64,000 nt of DNA, taken from NCBI GenBank assembly GCA_964035795.1, contig OZ038324.1:8000792-8064791 (forward strand), read 5' to 3'. Origin of the DNA: Pterobdella sp. o SKG-2022 (taxonomy: Eukaryota; Annelida; Clitellata; Hirudinida; Piscicolidae). The notes under the pieces were generated by a model. It did not search any database, was not told the DNA's origin, and was given only the letters and a program-made list of their open reading frames with translations. Each line of letters begins with the position of its first letter. Position 1 is the stretch's first letter. Shown one piece after another: positions 12,371 to 32,357 of this stretch. The position numbers and the translations under genes are program-made.

Positions 12371-13805
12371 TTCCGAGTTTTGATTTTTCAAAAATTCAAA
12401 ACATGAAGAACTCCTACTACTTCAATACTCCCAACACCTAGACCCACTCAACCCTTAGATAAACGCAAAAAACCACATGTGAACGATACAAAACTACGCA
12501 GAACCAAGATTTGAACTCCAAAGGGATACTGTGCCAGATGGGGACTAATGTACTGTGTGACTGTATTGACAGTGATTGTAGCCTGGTTAATCGCTGGAAC
12601 AAAATGTACAGGTGAATAATATATCATGGAAAAAACATGCGTAGTTGTAATACTTATGGTTTTTTAATTAATGAAGCAGCTATATGAAATTAAAGATATT
12701 TAAATATATGAGTTATTTCTTCAAGCACATTTTATTTAAAATTTATAAGTATATTTACCAATGGTTTTGGTTTGTATTTTTTATAACAGAACAGAGTTTT
12801 CAATGTTTTTCAGCATCATAGCCCGATTAAAATATTAAGCCCTTATACTTTATGAATATGTATGTTAAACTCCTCTTGAAAAGCTAAAAATGATGTTAAG
12901 GGAAAATGTTGACGAAATGATGAAGTTTGTTAGGTGCTAAAAGCAGTTATCAACTATTATGTAGTCTAACGTGATAGAGAACTTCAATTTAATTTAGTAT
13001 AAAACTCATTATTATGAACCACGTTCAATTAATTTTTAATACAATTTGACAATACAAAATCTTCAGGTGTTCCTAATGGTAGTCCCAAAACCACTCTCGC
13101 TTGTCTGATATCAATAAACAAAGCTGTGAATTGATAAAACGTGAAGCCTTCAAAATTAATTTAAAATAAATTATTTTTTAATAAAAAATTAGTTGTTTAA
13201 GTTTGTTGTATATTTGATAAAAGATAATAGAACTATAAAGCTATTTTTATCATGGTTGAGTATTCATTCATATAGCGCTTTATAATGAAGATTTTAGATA
13301 TTTGAAAGATATATTGATAAAATTATTTGGCTAAGCTATTCAATTCCAACAAAATACTTGTTAACTAAAACAAACAGTATTGAAAGTAAGGAGCTCTGTT
13401 TTGAATACACACGGTTTGAGTCAACTTTAAAAGATCACTCGCCATTTGAAAACTTTTTTGGTTTTTTATGAGTTTTATATATGTAATTAAAACACAAATT
13501 TGAAAGTTAATGTCGATGAATTTTTTTAAAATACTGTTTATATCACTCAAAATAATTAAATAAATAAAATGAAGGTAGAGATCGATACGTAGAACATCTG
13601 TCACACGAACTTTTGCACACAACTATCATTTTAAACTTATGTTGCTTGAGTATTTCTTTACATAATTTGCAGGATAAAATGCATGTTATTATTGCAGTAA
13701 TTTGAAGTTTGAAACATAAAAAAACTAAAAAAAAAAGTTTTCCCAAACAAAGCATAGATAACAACCTAAGTTTTACTCTCTACATCATTTTAAACCGCCA
13801 CAGAA
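12371..13805. other. Intergenic, secreted orphan gene to intermediate filament gene
   Basis: Mostly AT-rich with no recognised gene. It contains the short Cys-rich open frame at 12463-12615. Open frames on the minus strand (13365-13764) are hydrophobic AT-driven translations without family resemblance. Confidence 0.5.
12463..12615 (+). other. Short Cys-rich open frame, possible 3' exon of the secreted orphan
   Basis: An open frame runs from just after a TAA (12460-12462) to TGA at 12613-12615. It reads through TTCERYKTT and LCQMGTNVLCDCIDSDCS to NRWNKMYR, giving five cysteines in a short span. Candidate acceptors lie just upstream (CACCTAG, CCTTAG) and a donor (ACAG/GTGAAT) near its end. This is only a candidate: the cysteine density and lack of A/T-driven codons make it look less random than its surroundings. 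Confidence 0.25.
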
Positions 13806-16800
13806 ATGTCTAAAGAGTCCATTAGACAGGAATCTTCTTACTTGAAAGGTATTTTTTCTACTTCATATCATTAACAACCATCATAGTACTAACTTCAGTG
13901 TAGTACTTTTACTGCCGTATTAACTTAAATTAATGTTAATTCATTTGGTTTTAAGTTTTAGTATGACAATTCCATAGTGAGGATCGAATAATGTTATTGG
14001 TTAGTGTTGGTTTATTATTGATATGATCGTTATTAGCTGTTTAATGTTTGCTTACGTTTATACAGTCTATTTCTTGATTGATGCATACAAATCTTAGTTC
14101 TCCTTTCACTTTTACCCTCTTCATCATGAACCCCACCATAATGGCTTTTATCATTATCATCACTACCATTACCATCATCGTCGCCATCACTTCTCAACCA
14201 GCATCGCCCTTATTCCCACCACAACCATCACTCCATCACCACCCTTCCCACAACCCCCATCACCTAAGTGAGACAGACTCAGAGGGTAGTGCCGACAAAA
14301 GAGCCCATGTATTACAGTTCCCCAGTCACCTCTCCCATGCAACCACCATTCGAGCCATCCATGGCTCCAAGCCTCGACCTCCTTGCTGTGCAGACTGTTA
14401 GGCCTGTCATTACCGGTATGGGGTGTATGAGGCATCAGATTATTGTATGGGAAGTGTTATGAGGGTGTGGCATAATATGGTGGACATATGATTCTGGCAT
14501 ATGAAACGTGTATTGTATGAGATGGTATGAGGTTATGAGATGGTACTTTGTATTGTATGTTATTCAAATGCATTCCTTGATAAGTTAAAATACTAAATGG
14601 TAGAATATAATAAAGTATTTTGGACAGTGGTGCACTGGTATAATGCGGTGTTGCATATCTTGTTAAAATGCTTGTAAATAAGTTACAAATATTTTTTAGG
14701 AAAGTTACACTGTATAACGAGATTTTTTATAAGCAACATTTTATGTATTTTGGAGTATTAAAACAATGGTCTAGTAGCCACTTTCTCACGCGCAGGTCGA
14801 AGCCTGGTGATCAATCGAACGGTGGCAGACCCATTCAGCAGAGGCAGTCGCAACTATCAGTCTGAAAGGGTACAGAGAGTCTCGGCTCCTCTACCGACTG
14901 CGTACCTCAATAATTCAGGTGGAGTGGAGGCGATGATGGAGTCGAGAGGGAAAGAGAAGAAAGAACTCCAAGACTTGAACGAGAGGCTCGCTAACTACCT
15001 GGAAAAGGTATCGCAACTGTTTGGGGATTATTTAACGACTCAATGTTTGAATAAGAAAAAATCGATACTGTTGATGTATGATATGTCGTGAGTTGTTGCA
15101 ATTGATTATGCTTCAATTAAAAAAGCAGAAAGTGCGATAAAAAATTTAATTTAGAATCTAAAAGAACCAATTTTTCATATTATTCGAACAACCAAAAAAC
15201 ATAAAATACATTATTTATAATTATTAATATTCAAATCTCATGAGAATTACATTAACATTAACCTGAAGGTGAGGTTTCTGGAAGCTCAAAACAAAAATTT
15301 AACCAATGAGTTGGAAAAACTGAAAGAAAAATGGGGGAAGGAAACAAGCCAGGTAATAATTTAAATAAACTCATTTAAATTAACATTCTTTTTTCTTATT
15401 GTATAAATATTGTGTGGCCTAGAAACTTCTGAAGTTAATGCTACTTATTCGTAATTGCATTGTATTATAATGTTAAAAACTCTTCAAGGTATCATAAAGT
15501 GTTTATCCATCAACTGTCGTAACAAATTTAACTCATTCATTTATTGATTATATCTACAAAATATTTCTTTAAATAAAGTTACATTTGTAAGAATATTCTC
15601 TAAAGCGTTTGTTACTGTTGCAGGTCAAAAAGATGTATCAGCTGGAGCTGGACGAAGCAAGGAAGGTGTTGGATGGAGCGGTGGAAGACAAGGGGAAACT
15701 TGAACTAAGAATTTCCTCGTTGGAAGATATCATTGAAGACTTCCGTAACAAGTTAGTCATAATTTACTATCTTCCACGTTGTCTTCAAAAATATTCTAAA
15801 AATTTATTTCAGTTTTCTTTGAACTCATCTTTAAAAAAACTCTCGAATTTATTGAAATAAATCAGCTCTTTATCACATTTACCACGCACACACACAGCCT
15901 GGATGAAGCTAGGAAGGGGGCAGAAAACTGGAAAGAAAAGTGGCAATCAGGAATTCAAAGGGTAAGCGATGCGGAAGCTGAGCTGCTGGCCAGCAAAAGA
16001 ATGATGGAGGGGTTGAGTGAGGAGAGGGAAAGGGAAAGAAGGAGGATGAGTAACTTACAAGAACTTTTGTCTAATTGTCGCAAGGTAGACTCTGTGTAGT
16101 GTGAATGATACACAAAGATTATACTAAAACTATTGTTTTATAACAATAATTTAAATTTTTTGAATAATATTGCTTATATATAAAATCTTTAAAGAATTTC
16201 ACATATTTTTTTGCATCAAAGATTCAAAATAAATCTCTCATAAAAGATATAACGAAACTAAAACACACTAAATACCAAAAACCATGCTAAAACCTGACCT
16301 AAAAATAAAAAACGCTAAAACCTGATCTACAGGATCTGGATGACGAATCATTCAAGCACCTCCAAGCCGCCACCAAACTGCAAACCCGGGAAGAAGAACT
16401 TGAGTTCCTGAAGGACGTCCATGCTAAAGTTAGCCGCTTTGATGTGGATTGGAAGGGTTTTTGATCTTGGTTGAGTTGTTGAAGAGTGGGGAACTGTGTC
16501 TATTTTGGAACAAGTTAGGAAGCTAGCCGACCATCGGTTTATCCCAAAAAAGAACAAAATGTTGTAATACTTAAAAAACCTATACAAAAATCTACTGATT
16601 TTTATACACCCTCAAACATACTAACAACCCTCTGAAACTGAATCTACCAACAAATCTTCTTTTACAATGTAAATAGTAAACGTAAACATATGCAATTAAA
16701 GTGAATACATTCAGGAAATGGAAGAAATGGCCTTGTTGGCAAACCGAGATACCACAGCAGACAATAGAAACTTCTGGAAGAATGAAATGGGATCTGCATT

Positions 16801-19800
16801 GAAGGAGATTCAAGAAATTTATGAGATGAAGATAGATGAGATAAAAACTCAATGTGAGAACAACTTCTCTGCCCAGGCTGGTCTTTGTTTGTGTGGGTGT
16901 TGATGGAGTTGTTTTGTTGTGTCTGTGTGTATGTCGATGGAGTTTTTGTTGTGCTTTTGTATGGATCTTGTGTTTTGTTGTGTTTGTGTGGGCTTATTCC
17001 AATAAATGTTTTATTATGTTTTTGTGGATATATTTTGTTAATGACATTCGAATTTTATGAAACTAATCCCGGATTATTGAAGGTTTCGGATTTTTGATCA
17101 CAGTTTTTTTTCACATAAAATTTGAAAATTATGTTTGGTCTGAAACTATTAAGTAAGGAAGTTAGTGAGTTATTTTTGTGCTGAAATGGCAAAGCTTTTC
17201 GTTGCTGTTAGCAAGTTTTGAAATGTTTTTTACTTTTATATGAACGCAACTGCAGGTAAATTTTTAAGTTGGGTGAGTTGTCATTGAAAAACTGAATCGA
17301 TGAAGTGCACGTTGTCAAACGAAAATGTTTCGTGTTCAATTATGTTTTAAATGTAGACTAAATGAATGAAGTTAAAGTAACTTTTCTGGAATAACTATTC
17401 ATATATGTTACTTTCGCCATCTTGAGTGAGTTTTAACGTTTGGTTTTGAATGTATGGTATAGTTGAAAAGATTTCATAAAAGAAAATCAATCAAAAGTGA
17501 GTAATACGTATCGATGATGAAAAATTAGCATAAAAGTAGAAATCCCATCTTTGCTTTACAAATTACTGTTTATTCAATTTTCTAGTTTCAAAATTTGATA
17601 AAAAAATTTTTGAGTTTTTTGAAAAAATTTTGAATAAAACTATTGTTAAAAAAATTTTTTTAAAGCGACTTAGTTTTCAGTTTTTGTAACTTAAATTTCC
17701 TTTTAAAAACATTTAAAAAGCGATTATGAAAACTTGAAAAATACAAGTACTTATGGATAATTTTTATTTTTAAAATCCAAAAATAAATATAAAATACTTG
17801 TTTTTGTTTTAAAGTATTGAATAACCAAGTATTTTGGTAATTTTAAAAACAGGAAATCATCGTGAGACAAATTTTCAATATTTCACAGAAATATAGAAAA
17901 AAACTACTAAATTATGAATAATATTAAAAATTTGTTAATTAAATTATATATATTATTTAAAAAACTTATTTATGAAAACAAAACCGTTTTGAATCACAGA
18001 TACAGGAGTACAAAACCGGAGCATCGCGAACGAACATGCAAGTGGGGCAGTCAAGAGAGGAGAACAAAAGGTTGAAAAGTAGTCTGATTGATTTGAGAAA
18101 CAGACTTTCAATGCTGGAAGGACAAGTTTGTATAAAAACTGTATAAACTACTTTAGATAATTTTTTCATAATTATCTTGATAATTTGAAGTTTTTTAGTA
18201 ATTTTTTAAAAATATTTTGAAATTCATGCAGAATGTGAACTTACAGCAAGAGATAGACAGAGCCAAAAGGGATGGTGAATCAAGGGAGAGAGAATTAGAG
18301 GCAGAAAAAGTGGCATTACAGAGTGATATATTGAGGATGAGGTCTGAAATGGATGCCATCATGGTAGAGTTGCAACACCTGAATGACTCAAAGTTGGGAC
18401 TTGAGCTTGAAATATCTGCCTATCGAAAACTGCTTGAGAGTGAAGAACACAGGTCTGGGTTTAAAAGACTTATTATATGTTCAATAATTTGAAAGATTAT
18501 TCAAAATTATTATATCTATAAATAACAATTTTATATATTTCATTTTTAAATTTCTGTAAATATGTTTTTGTAGGGTTGATGACTTAGAAGCTCAACTGAG
18601 AAAAGCCAGAGCCCCAAATTTAAGCACGTATTACTATGGCAATAGTGGAGGTTCGGATGACAGAAATAATGAACAAAATAGAACAGAAAGAAATGTAGAA
18701 TATACAAGGAATGACAGAGGCAATGAATACAATACTAATGAGAGGAGTAATGAATACAACAGTCGTTCGCATGGCAGAGATTCACATCAATCATCATTTG
18801 ATAATACTTTGAAAAGTTTGTTCCTTATGAACCTTTCTTGATGCATATCAAATAAACACACAAACACATACACACACACAAACACACACAGATGAGACAA
18901 AGAGGGGTAGACTGACGTTTCAAAGGGTCTCCAAAGGGCCATGCGTCATCAATGAGGCCACGGAGGATGGAAGGTGTGTCGTCATTGACAACAGTGGAAG
19001 AAGGGTGAGTTATATTGTTTTATTATTCGTTGGTATTATTATTCCTATTGTTGCGTTATTATTTTTGTTGTTTAGTTATTATTTTTGTTGTTTAGTTATT
19101 ATTTGTATTATTGTTTTTTGTTGTAATATTTTAGTATTATCACCATTATTGCATCATCAACTATATTATATCATCAGCACTATGTCTCCAACCCATGAGT
19201 CAATCATTCACAATGGTAATGTCCATCAAACTGCACACAAACTCTTCATAATTGAGCATACAGAAAGCTCTAGAAAAGAATGAATCCACAGGATGAAAAC
19301 ATAGGAGGTTGGGTTTTGAAGAAGTTCATATCGGGAAGGGAGGCAGCCAGTTTTGTCTTTCCTAACAACTTTGTACTTAAATGCAACTCACAAATAAAGG
19401 TGTTGTTATCAACGTTTGAAATATTTGGGATTTTAATCATTGGGCAACTCAAGATAATTATGATGCTTCGTATTTCATAAACATCAGCATCACTACTACC
19501 ATCATCATCATCATCCTTATTACCATCATCATCATTATTACCATCATCAACATCACGTCGGCCCCTATAGCTTAATGTTTGAGCATTAGACTAATTATCT
19601 AAAGTTACCGGGTTCGATCCCGAGTGGGCCGACAATTAGCACACTGTTCCACAGTGTGTTTTTACTACATTAAATTTGTAGCAAGCGCTTTGATCTATAA
19701 GAAAAAGCGCTTTATAAATACCGCATTACATTACATCACCATCACTATTTATTTCCATTGCCATGTAAGCATGAACACATGCCCCCTACATAGGTCTGGG

Positions 19801-20217
19801 CTCGAGGGTACAGGCCGAGGGAGAACGTGAGTGACTTGGAGACGCCATTTTCATCTTGGGGGAGAAGTCAAGAAGTTGTGATGAAGCTGTTTAATTCAAA
19901 TGCTGAGGTTTGGTTGCTTGTTTTTTGTGGAGGTTATACCTGTCAAAATGCTAGATTGGTTGTTTTGTATTATAAATTAATACTTGAATACGGAATCAAT
20001 CGCAGTTGAAGGGGACTTTCAGACTGCATGGATGATTCATGTTCATACGTCATATTTTATATTGATAGAATACATCGGTTTTATAAGTGGATTTCAAGCA
20101 CATTATTAAAAACTAGAATATTAACTAGATATTTATGTTATAACTGATTGCTTTTAATGTAATTTATATGAAATCTTCTAGGAGAAGGCATCCCTGACAC
20201 AGACTTGCAACGGGTAA
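13806..20217 (+). CDS. Cytoplasmic intermediate filament protein with lamin tail domain
   Basis: Structural filament subunit. Fifteen exons keep phase and give 678 aa: 13806-13848, 14269-14415, 14796-15007, 15269-15352, 15624-15751, 15898-16084, 16333-16428, 16715-16876, 18000-18125, 18232-18452, 18574-18815, 18892-19004, 19274-19399, 19794-19907, 20182-20217. The start ATG is preceded by CAGAA and leads to MSKESIRQESSYLK. Coil 1A shows the helix-initiation motif LNERLANYLEKVRFLEAQN. Coil 1B is about 137 residues, the long lamin/protostome form rather than the ~101-residue vertebrate form. The rod ends with LELEISAYRKLLESEE. A linker rich in Asn/Arg/Tyr (NEYNTNERSNEYN) leads to a lamin tail domain (IGGWVLKKF, ASFVFPNNFVLKCN, VWARGYRP, SSWG). 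The protein ends TQTCNG, with no CaaX box and no obvious nuclear signal, so a cytoplasmic location is inferred. The intron after 16876 must be GC-AG. Confidence 0.93.
19485..19555 (+). repeat. (CAT/TAC)-type simple repeat before the SINE
   Basis: Repeated CATCAT and TACCATCATCATC units lie directly upstream of the tRNA-like head of the SINE, inside an intermediate filament gene intron. Confidence 0.6.
19557..19736 (+). mobile_element. tRNA-derived SINE
   Basis: The first 77 bases fold like a tRNA. GTCGGCCC (19557-19564) pairs with GGGCCGAC (19626-19633). An A-box-like TAGCTTAATGTTTGAGC is followed by an anticodon arm TTAGA-CTAATTA-TCTAA and a B box GGTTCGATCCC. The D-loop lacks the GG pair and the T-stem is out of register, so it is not a working tRNA gene. 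The body has a perfect hairpin CACACTGT-TCC-ACAGTGTG (about 19640-19658) and ends in AAGCGCTTTATAAATACCGC plus ATTACATTAC, like LINE 3' tails. It sits in the intron 19400-19793 of the intermediate filament gene. Confidence 0.75.
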
Positions 20218-21358
20218 TATTACCAAAGCTTCGTTTTGAGGATTCACTAAACCATTGTTTTATCGCTTGTTTTTCAATTTCATGGTATCTTTTGCGACTA
20301 TTTGTGTTTTTTTTTCTTATGTGCATTCAGTTCAATTTTGATTGTAGATCATTTAGTTTCGTGTTGCCAAATTTTGGGTTTCGTTGATGCTGTTTCCTTT
20401 CGGTGTCTTTCACTAAAGGAAATTATATGCATCCGCTGTTTTAGGTGCGTCTATTTTGCTGAGAGTATCTTTAATTTGTAATAATTTAAATCTGATTTTT
20501 TAAAATCGTGTAAATACTTGTGAGTGTCATTTTTCAACTTGTGTTTTTTTGTTTGAATAAAGTTTTGGGTGCTTTGTCAATCCATTTTTTATTTGAAAAC
20601 GTTTAAAATTTTTTTTATTGAAATCATTTTGGCGTGTACGAAAATTTAGAGAAACAACAGATGTTGTATCTAAAAAATGTATTTATGTAAAACAAAACCA
20701 TTCGTTCATGTTTAAAAGATTCGAAAGTAATCCAATTTTAGAGAATGACTTCATTAAAATAATTTGAAAAAAAGTTTGAAAGTTGTTAGGCTCAAAAGTG
20801 GGAATAAAAAAAAATGATTTCTATATTATTTTTTTGATAATTCTGAGGTATTGAAAAGCTTTGTTTCAATAAAGGTACAGAGCTGATTGGGTTTTACATA
20901 AACAAGTTTGAAAACTCAAAATTGAAAGGTTTTTGTGGTTATTATCAAACTTACACTCAGATCAATCAAAAGATTTTCAATATACCTATTTGATCTTAAA
21001 CGTTTTAAACAATTCTTATATTTGAGTATGAGTTTTCTCAAGATTTTTTTGAATTTGTTTAAACACAAATATTTAGAGTATAAAATTATATTTTGAATTT
21101 ATATTCGATGATTTAGTTGAACTTTGTAAAATTTGAAACCTAATTATTTAAAAACCTGCGAGTTACCTATGACCGGATATACGTCACAGCAAACAGTGCA
21201 TCGTTTGATTGCCTTTATTTAGTTTTACAGTAGCAATCAGGTTTTCGTCTCAGAATCTCATTTTAATAGACAATTTCGATTTATAATTGTTTCGAAAAAA
21301 AATAAAAAATTTATTTTAACAAAAAAAGTTGTTGAAAAGTTTTAAATTCCATACGAGA
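20218..21358. other. Intergenic, intermediate filament gene to kinesin light chain
   Basis: This is the 3' untranslated region of the filament gene, then an AT-rich spacer and the 5' region of kinesin light chain. AATAAA at 20556-20561 is a plausible poly(A) signal about 340 bases after the stop. No other gene is seen. Confidence 0.5.
20556..20561 (+). terminator. Candidate poly(A) signal of the intermediate filament gene
   Basis: AATAAA about 340 bases after the TAA stop, followed by a G/T-rich stretch (GTTTTGGGTGCTTTG), as expected downstream of a cleavage site. Confidence 0.5.
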
Positions 21359-29095
<7,737 letters not shown>

Positions 29096-30161
29096 TTGCT
29101 CATCATTTGTTTACTTCTTTCGCTTTCAATCTTTGTTTTAGTATTAGGGTTCTATAGTATTTATTTTTTTATTGTTCGTATTTTTTTCTATTAGTTGTTT
29201 TTAAAATCCTTTTAAGTATTTTGTTAATTTACAGTTGATTAAATCTATGGTATGGGATAGGTTTTAAGGAAGTAACAGTTAATTAGTTTTAGTTAACCGT
29301 TGAAACAAATTACTATTTACGTTACGTTAGTAGTCTTTGTTACTTTATTTCTTGAAAACATCCATCCATTTCCGAAAACATCTTAGTTATGTACGAGATT
29401 GTTGAATATATACTTTGACATTCCTCTAGATCTCCACAGGGTGACGGGCCTATCTGTACATATAATTTCTTGAGTTTTTGCTGAAATTGTTTTATTGCAA
29501 ACATATTTTTTGGATTTAAGATAATTTATTTTCATTTTTAAATTAGTTGCTTATTTCATTTGCTGAGGTATATTACCTGACAGTTATCTTTTGTGATAAA
29601 TAATGATACCTGTTCAAGATAGTGGTTAGGGATGAACTGACTTAACCGAATATTTTTGTTATTCACGTTTTCAGTTAATAAATTCCAAAATATTTAATTT
29701 TAAAATTTTTAGTCATCAACTCATTAACTTCGATTTCTGAGACATAATCATTTGAATAATTAACGTGGGTTACTTAGAAACTTGAACATGTTATTTTGGA
29801 GCAAGAAAAAGCTTCATTAAAAACTTTATAGATTGCAGCTCATATCTTGTGGAAAAGCAATCTGAAACTTTTTCGACATCCCCATCAGGCTTCATTTTGC
29901 TTTTTTTGAAGTATATGTATTTTTTTTGTAAATCTTCATTAAACCTTATAATGACCGAATGTGATATTAAGTGATTTTAATATCTTACTAGTTTGGCAGC
30001 AAAATTTGAACTTTTTTCAAACATTCATAATCAAAAATCCAGGCAAACTTCTATCCGACCCAAGTACCGTTTTTAAATTAAATCTTTGTGTTTTAACTTC
30101 TTGTTTTATCGCCTTCAACAGTGGATTTTATTTTCAAAGTACTGTATTGTAGCAATAGGTC
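29096..30161. other. Intergenic, kinesin light chain to AIMP1
   Basis: AT-rich, with no open frame resembling a known protein. Probably the kinesin light chain 3' untranslated region and the AIMP1 upstream region. An AATAAA is present at 29677-29682. Confidence 0.5.
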
Positions 30162-32120
30162 ATGATCTTGGAAACTTTAAAAGATAATTCTGCTAAGATA
30201 GATGAGATGATTTTAGCGCTGAGACAACAGCTTTTACAACTAAGGAGGCACGCAGGTTTGTATTGATTATGCTTATTTCGTAATCATTAGCTTCAGGTTT
30301 TTCAAATTAGTTTCATTAAAATTATTTAGTACGGAAGGCAGTGGAAGAAAAATTAAAATTCATTAAACAAGAGAATGATGAGCTGAGACATAAGGTGAAT
30401 AAAAAATAAATAATCAAAAGTTGGTTTTGTCATATTTTCTTTATGAAGATTTAATTCTTAAATAATTTGAATGTCTTCAAATACAAAAAATTCGAAGGTG
30501 TCTTCATTAAAAAGAGAATTGATTGCTTGTGAAGAAAGTAATGGAGGTAAAAACTTTACAAAAAATTTATATTAAAAAAAATGTTTAATTGTTTTCACTA
30601 TTCCGATACATTCAGAGTTGTTTTCAATATTTAAATATCTCAGTCCAACAGATCCCTCTCCCAAAGCATTTGAGTCAAAACAAGTCTGCTCTCTCAGCAC
30701 CAGTCCAGCATGTCACTCAACAAACTAAACCATCTGCATTACCTGTTCAACAGACAAAAGTTCAACCTCCACAATCAAAAATTTCTCATAAACCAGAAAC
30801 TGCAATATCTGAAAATTCTTCTAAAGAAAAGCTTCAAAAAGCAAAAAAGAACAAAGCTGAAAAATCATGTTCTGAATATTGTTTTTATTTCAATTAAAAA
30901 AAAATTTTTTTTTGTAGTAATGCTTTGGGATACAATCTAACCACTCACCCAACACTAATTAACTCAATAAAAACACCCCCACAGCATCAGAAGCAAATAA
31001 AGCCACAACTCGTGAGGTGGATGTGTCTATGTTGAACATGAAGGTGGGTCGCATTATGGAAGTGAAGAGGCATCCAGATGCTGACGCTCTGTACGTGGAA
31101 GAGGTTGATGTAGGTGAGCCAAGTAGGAGGACAATCATCAGCGGTTTGGTGACTCATGTTCCTATTGAGCAGGTGTGTGTGTGTATGTGGGTGTGTATGT
31201 GTGTGTCATTAATATAAGTATTTATTGTGTTTATTTTTTTATATCTGTCATATAGTTATGAGTGTTGGCATAAAATATATATAAAACTATTTTTGTTGCA
31301 ATACCATGCAATATTTTTCATTAAAACGAATAATAATACATTCCTACTACTACTATTATTAATAGTAATAACAATAATAATTATGCAACAAAGATGAAGG
31401 ATAGAGTGGCTGTGTTTCTGTTGAACTTGAAGCCAGCCAAGATGAGGGGGCTGGTCTCTCAAGGCATGATCATGTGTGCCAGCACTCCTGAGAAGGTTCG
31501 CTTTTGAAATTTCACCAATGTGTTCTACTTTATATGGTTATTGGCACCATTCTGGGGTATAAACAGCATGATAATGATGATGATCAACTGACCTATAATT
31601 GATTGTTATTATTGAATGAATTTTCATAATTGATTTTTTACATAAGTATATTATAATTTAAATTATTGAGGGTTATTTTTAAAAAAGCCACAAAGCTTTT
31701 TGCAGATCATATAACATTATTGAATGATGTGCATATGTGTTGATTGAGGTAATTATTACCATGTAGGTTGAGATCATAGAGGTTCCTGCTGGAGCCAAAG
31801 TGGGAGACAGAGTTGTGGTTGATGGTTTTCCAGGTTTGAGGATTCATTAAAATTCTTTCACTATTCCCATCACTTCATATATTTCAACTAACCGGCTTTA
31901 AATCTTAGTATTTACTGTTCAATATTTAACTAAAAATATAAATAACATACAAGGCGATGCAGAGGAAGTATTGAACCCAAAAAAAAAATGGTGGGAAAGC
32001 ATCCAGCCAGACCTGAGGATAGACCAGCAAGGTAATGCCACATATAAAGGCAAGCAGTGGACTGTTGCTGGTCAGGGTTCTTTCAAAGCACCCAGTCTCA
32101 AGAATACTCCCATCAAATAA
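30162..32120 (+). CDS. AIMP1: Aminoacyl-tRNA synthetase complex-interacting protein 1 (p43/pro-EMAP II)
   Basis: Scaffold and tRNA-binding subunit of the cytosolic multi-synthetase complex. Exons in phase: 30162-30255, 30330-30394, 30498-30546, 30644-30868, 30985-31172, 31394-31495, 31767-31833, 31954-32120 (318 aa, close to the ~312 aa of vertebrate AIMP1). Residues 1-69 form a helical region (MILALRQQLLQLRRHA, VEEKLKFIKQENDELRHK). A Gln/Lys/Pro-rich linker follows (residues 70-144). The C-terminal EMAP II region begins at about residue 150 with the OB-fold tRNA-binding signature MKVGRIMEVKRHPDADALYVEEVD, RTIISGLV, VAVFLLNLKPAKMRG and CASTPEK. It continues with the EMAP II-specific end PKKKWWESIQPDLRID and WTVAGQGSFKAPSLKNTPIK. 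The ATG at 30162 starts a short, plausible first exon. Confidence 0.95.
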
Positions 32121-32143
32121 GCCTGTCGTTTGACGTTGATCCA

Positions 32144-32149
32144 AATAAA
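32144..32149 (+). terminator. Candidate poly(A) signal of AIMP1
   Basis: AATAAA 24 bases after the AIMP1 stop codon. The convergent DDRGK1 gene ends only 237 bases from the AIMP1 stop, so a compact 3' end is expected. Confidence 0.45.
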
Positions 32150-32293
32150 AGTTCCGACATTGTTACATCTTTCCAAGTTTGAAAGTAATTATCAATGGGT
32201 AGAAACAGGGTTTGTGATGATTTTGATCGTTTCTAAAAAGTTATGTCGAAGAATAATAGTTTCACAAAAAGAATCTCGAACGATTTGTCTTGG

Positions 32294-32299
32294 TTTATT
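32294..32299 (-). terminator. Candidate poly(A) signal of DDRGK1
   Basis: TTTATT on the + strand reads AATAAA on the minus strand, about 60 bases after the DDRGK1 stop. The two convergent signals lie about 145 bases apart, leaving room for non-overlapping 3' ends. Confidence 0.4.
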
Positions 32300-32357
32300 T
32301 TTATTTACGTTCCCCAACAAAAAGATTTATACAAATTAAAATAAGACTCTCAACACG

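Noticed and set aside
14078..14401. His/Thr-rich 107-codon forward frame
   Set aside because: It overlaps the second intermediate filament exon in another frame and is driven by CAT/ATC repeats.
16854..17097. Cys/Val-rich forward frames after the intermediate filament exon
   Set aside because: They are GT/TG-rich intron sequence downstream of a GC donor, with no family resemblance.
19557..19633. Working tRNA-Ile gene
   Set aside because: The D-loop lacks the GG pair, the T-stem is one base short, the base after the anticodon is T, and the sequence runs directly into a SINE body.
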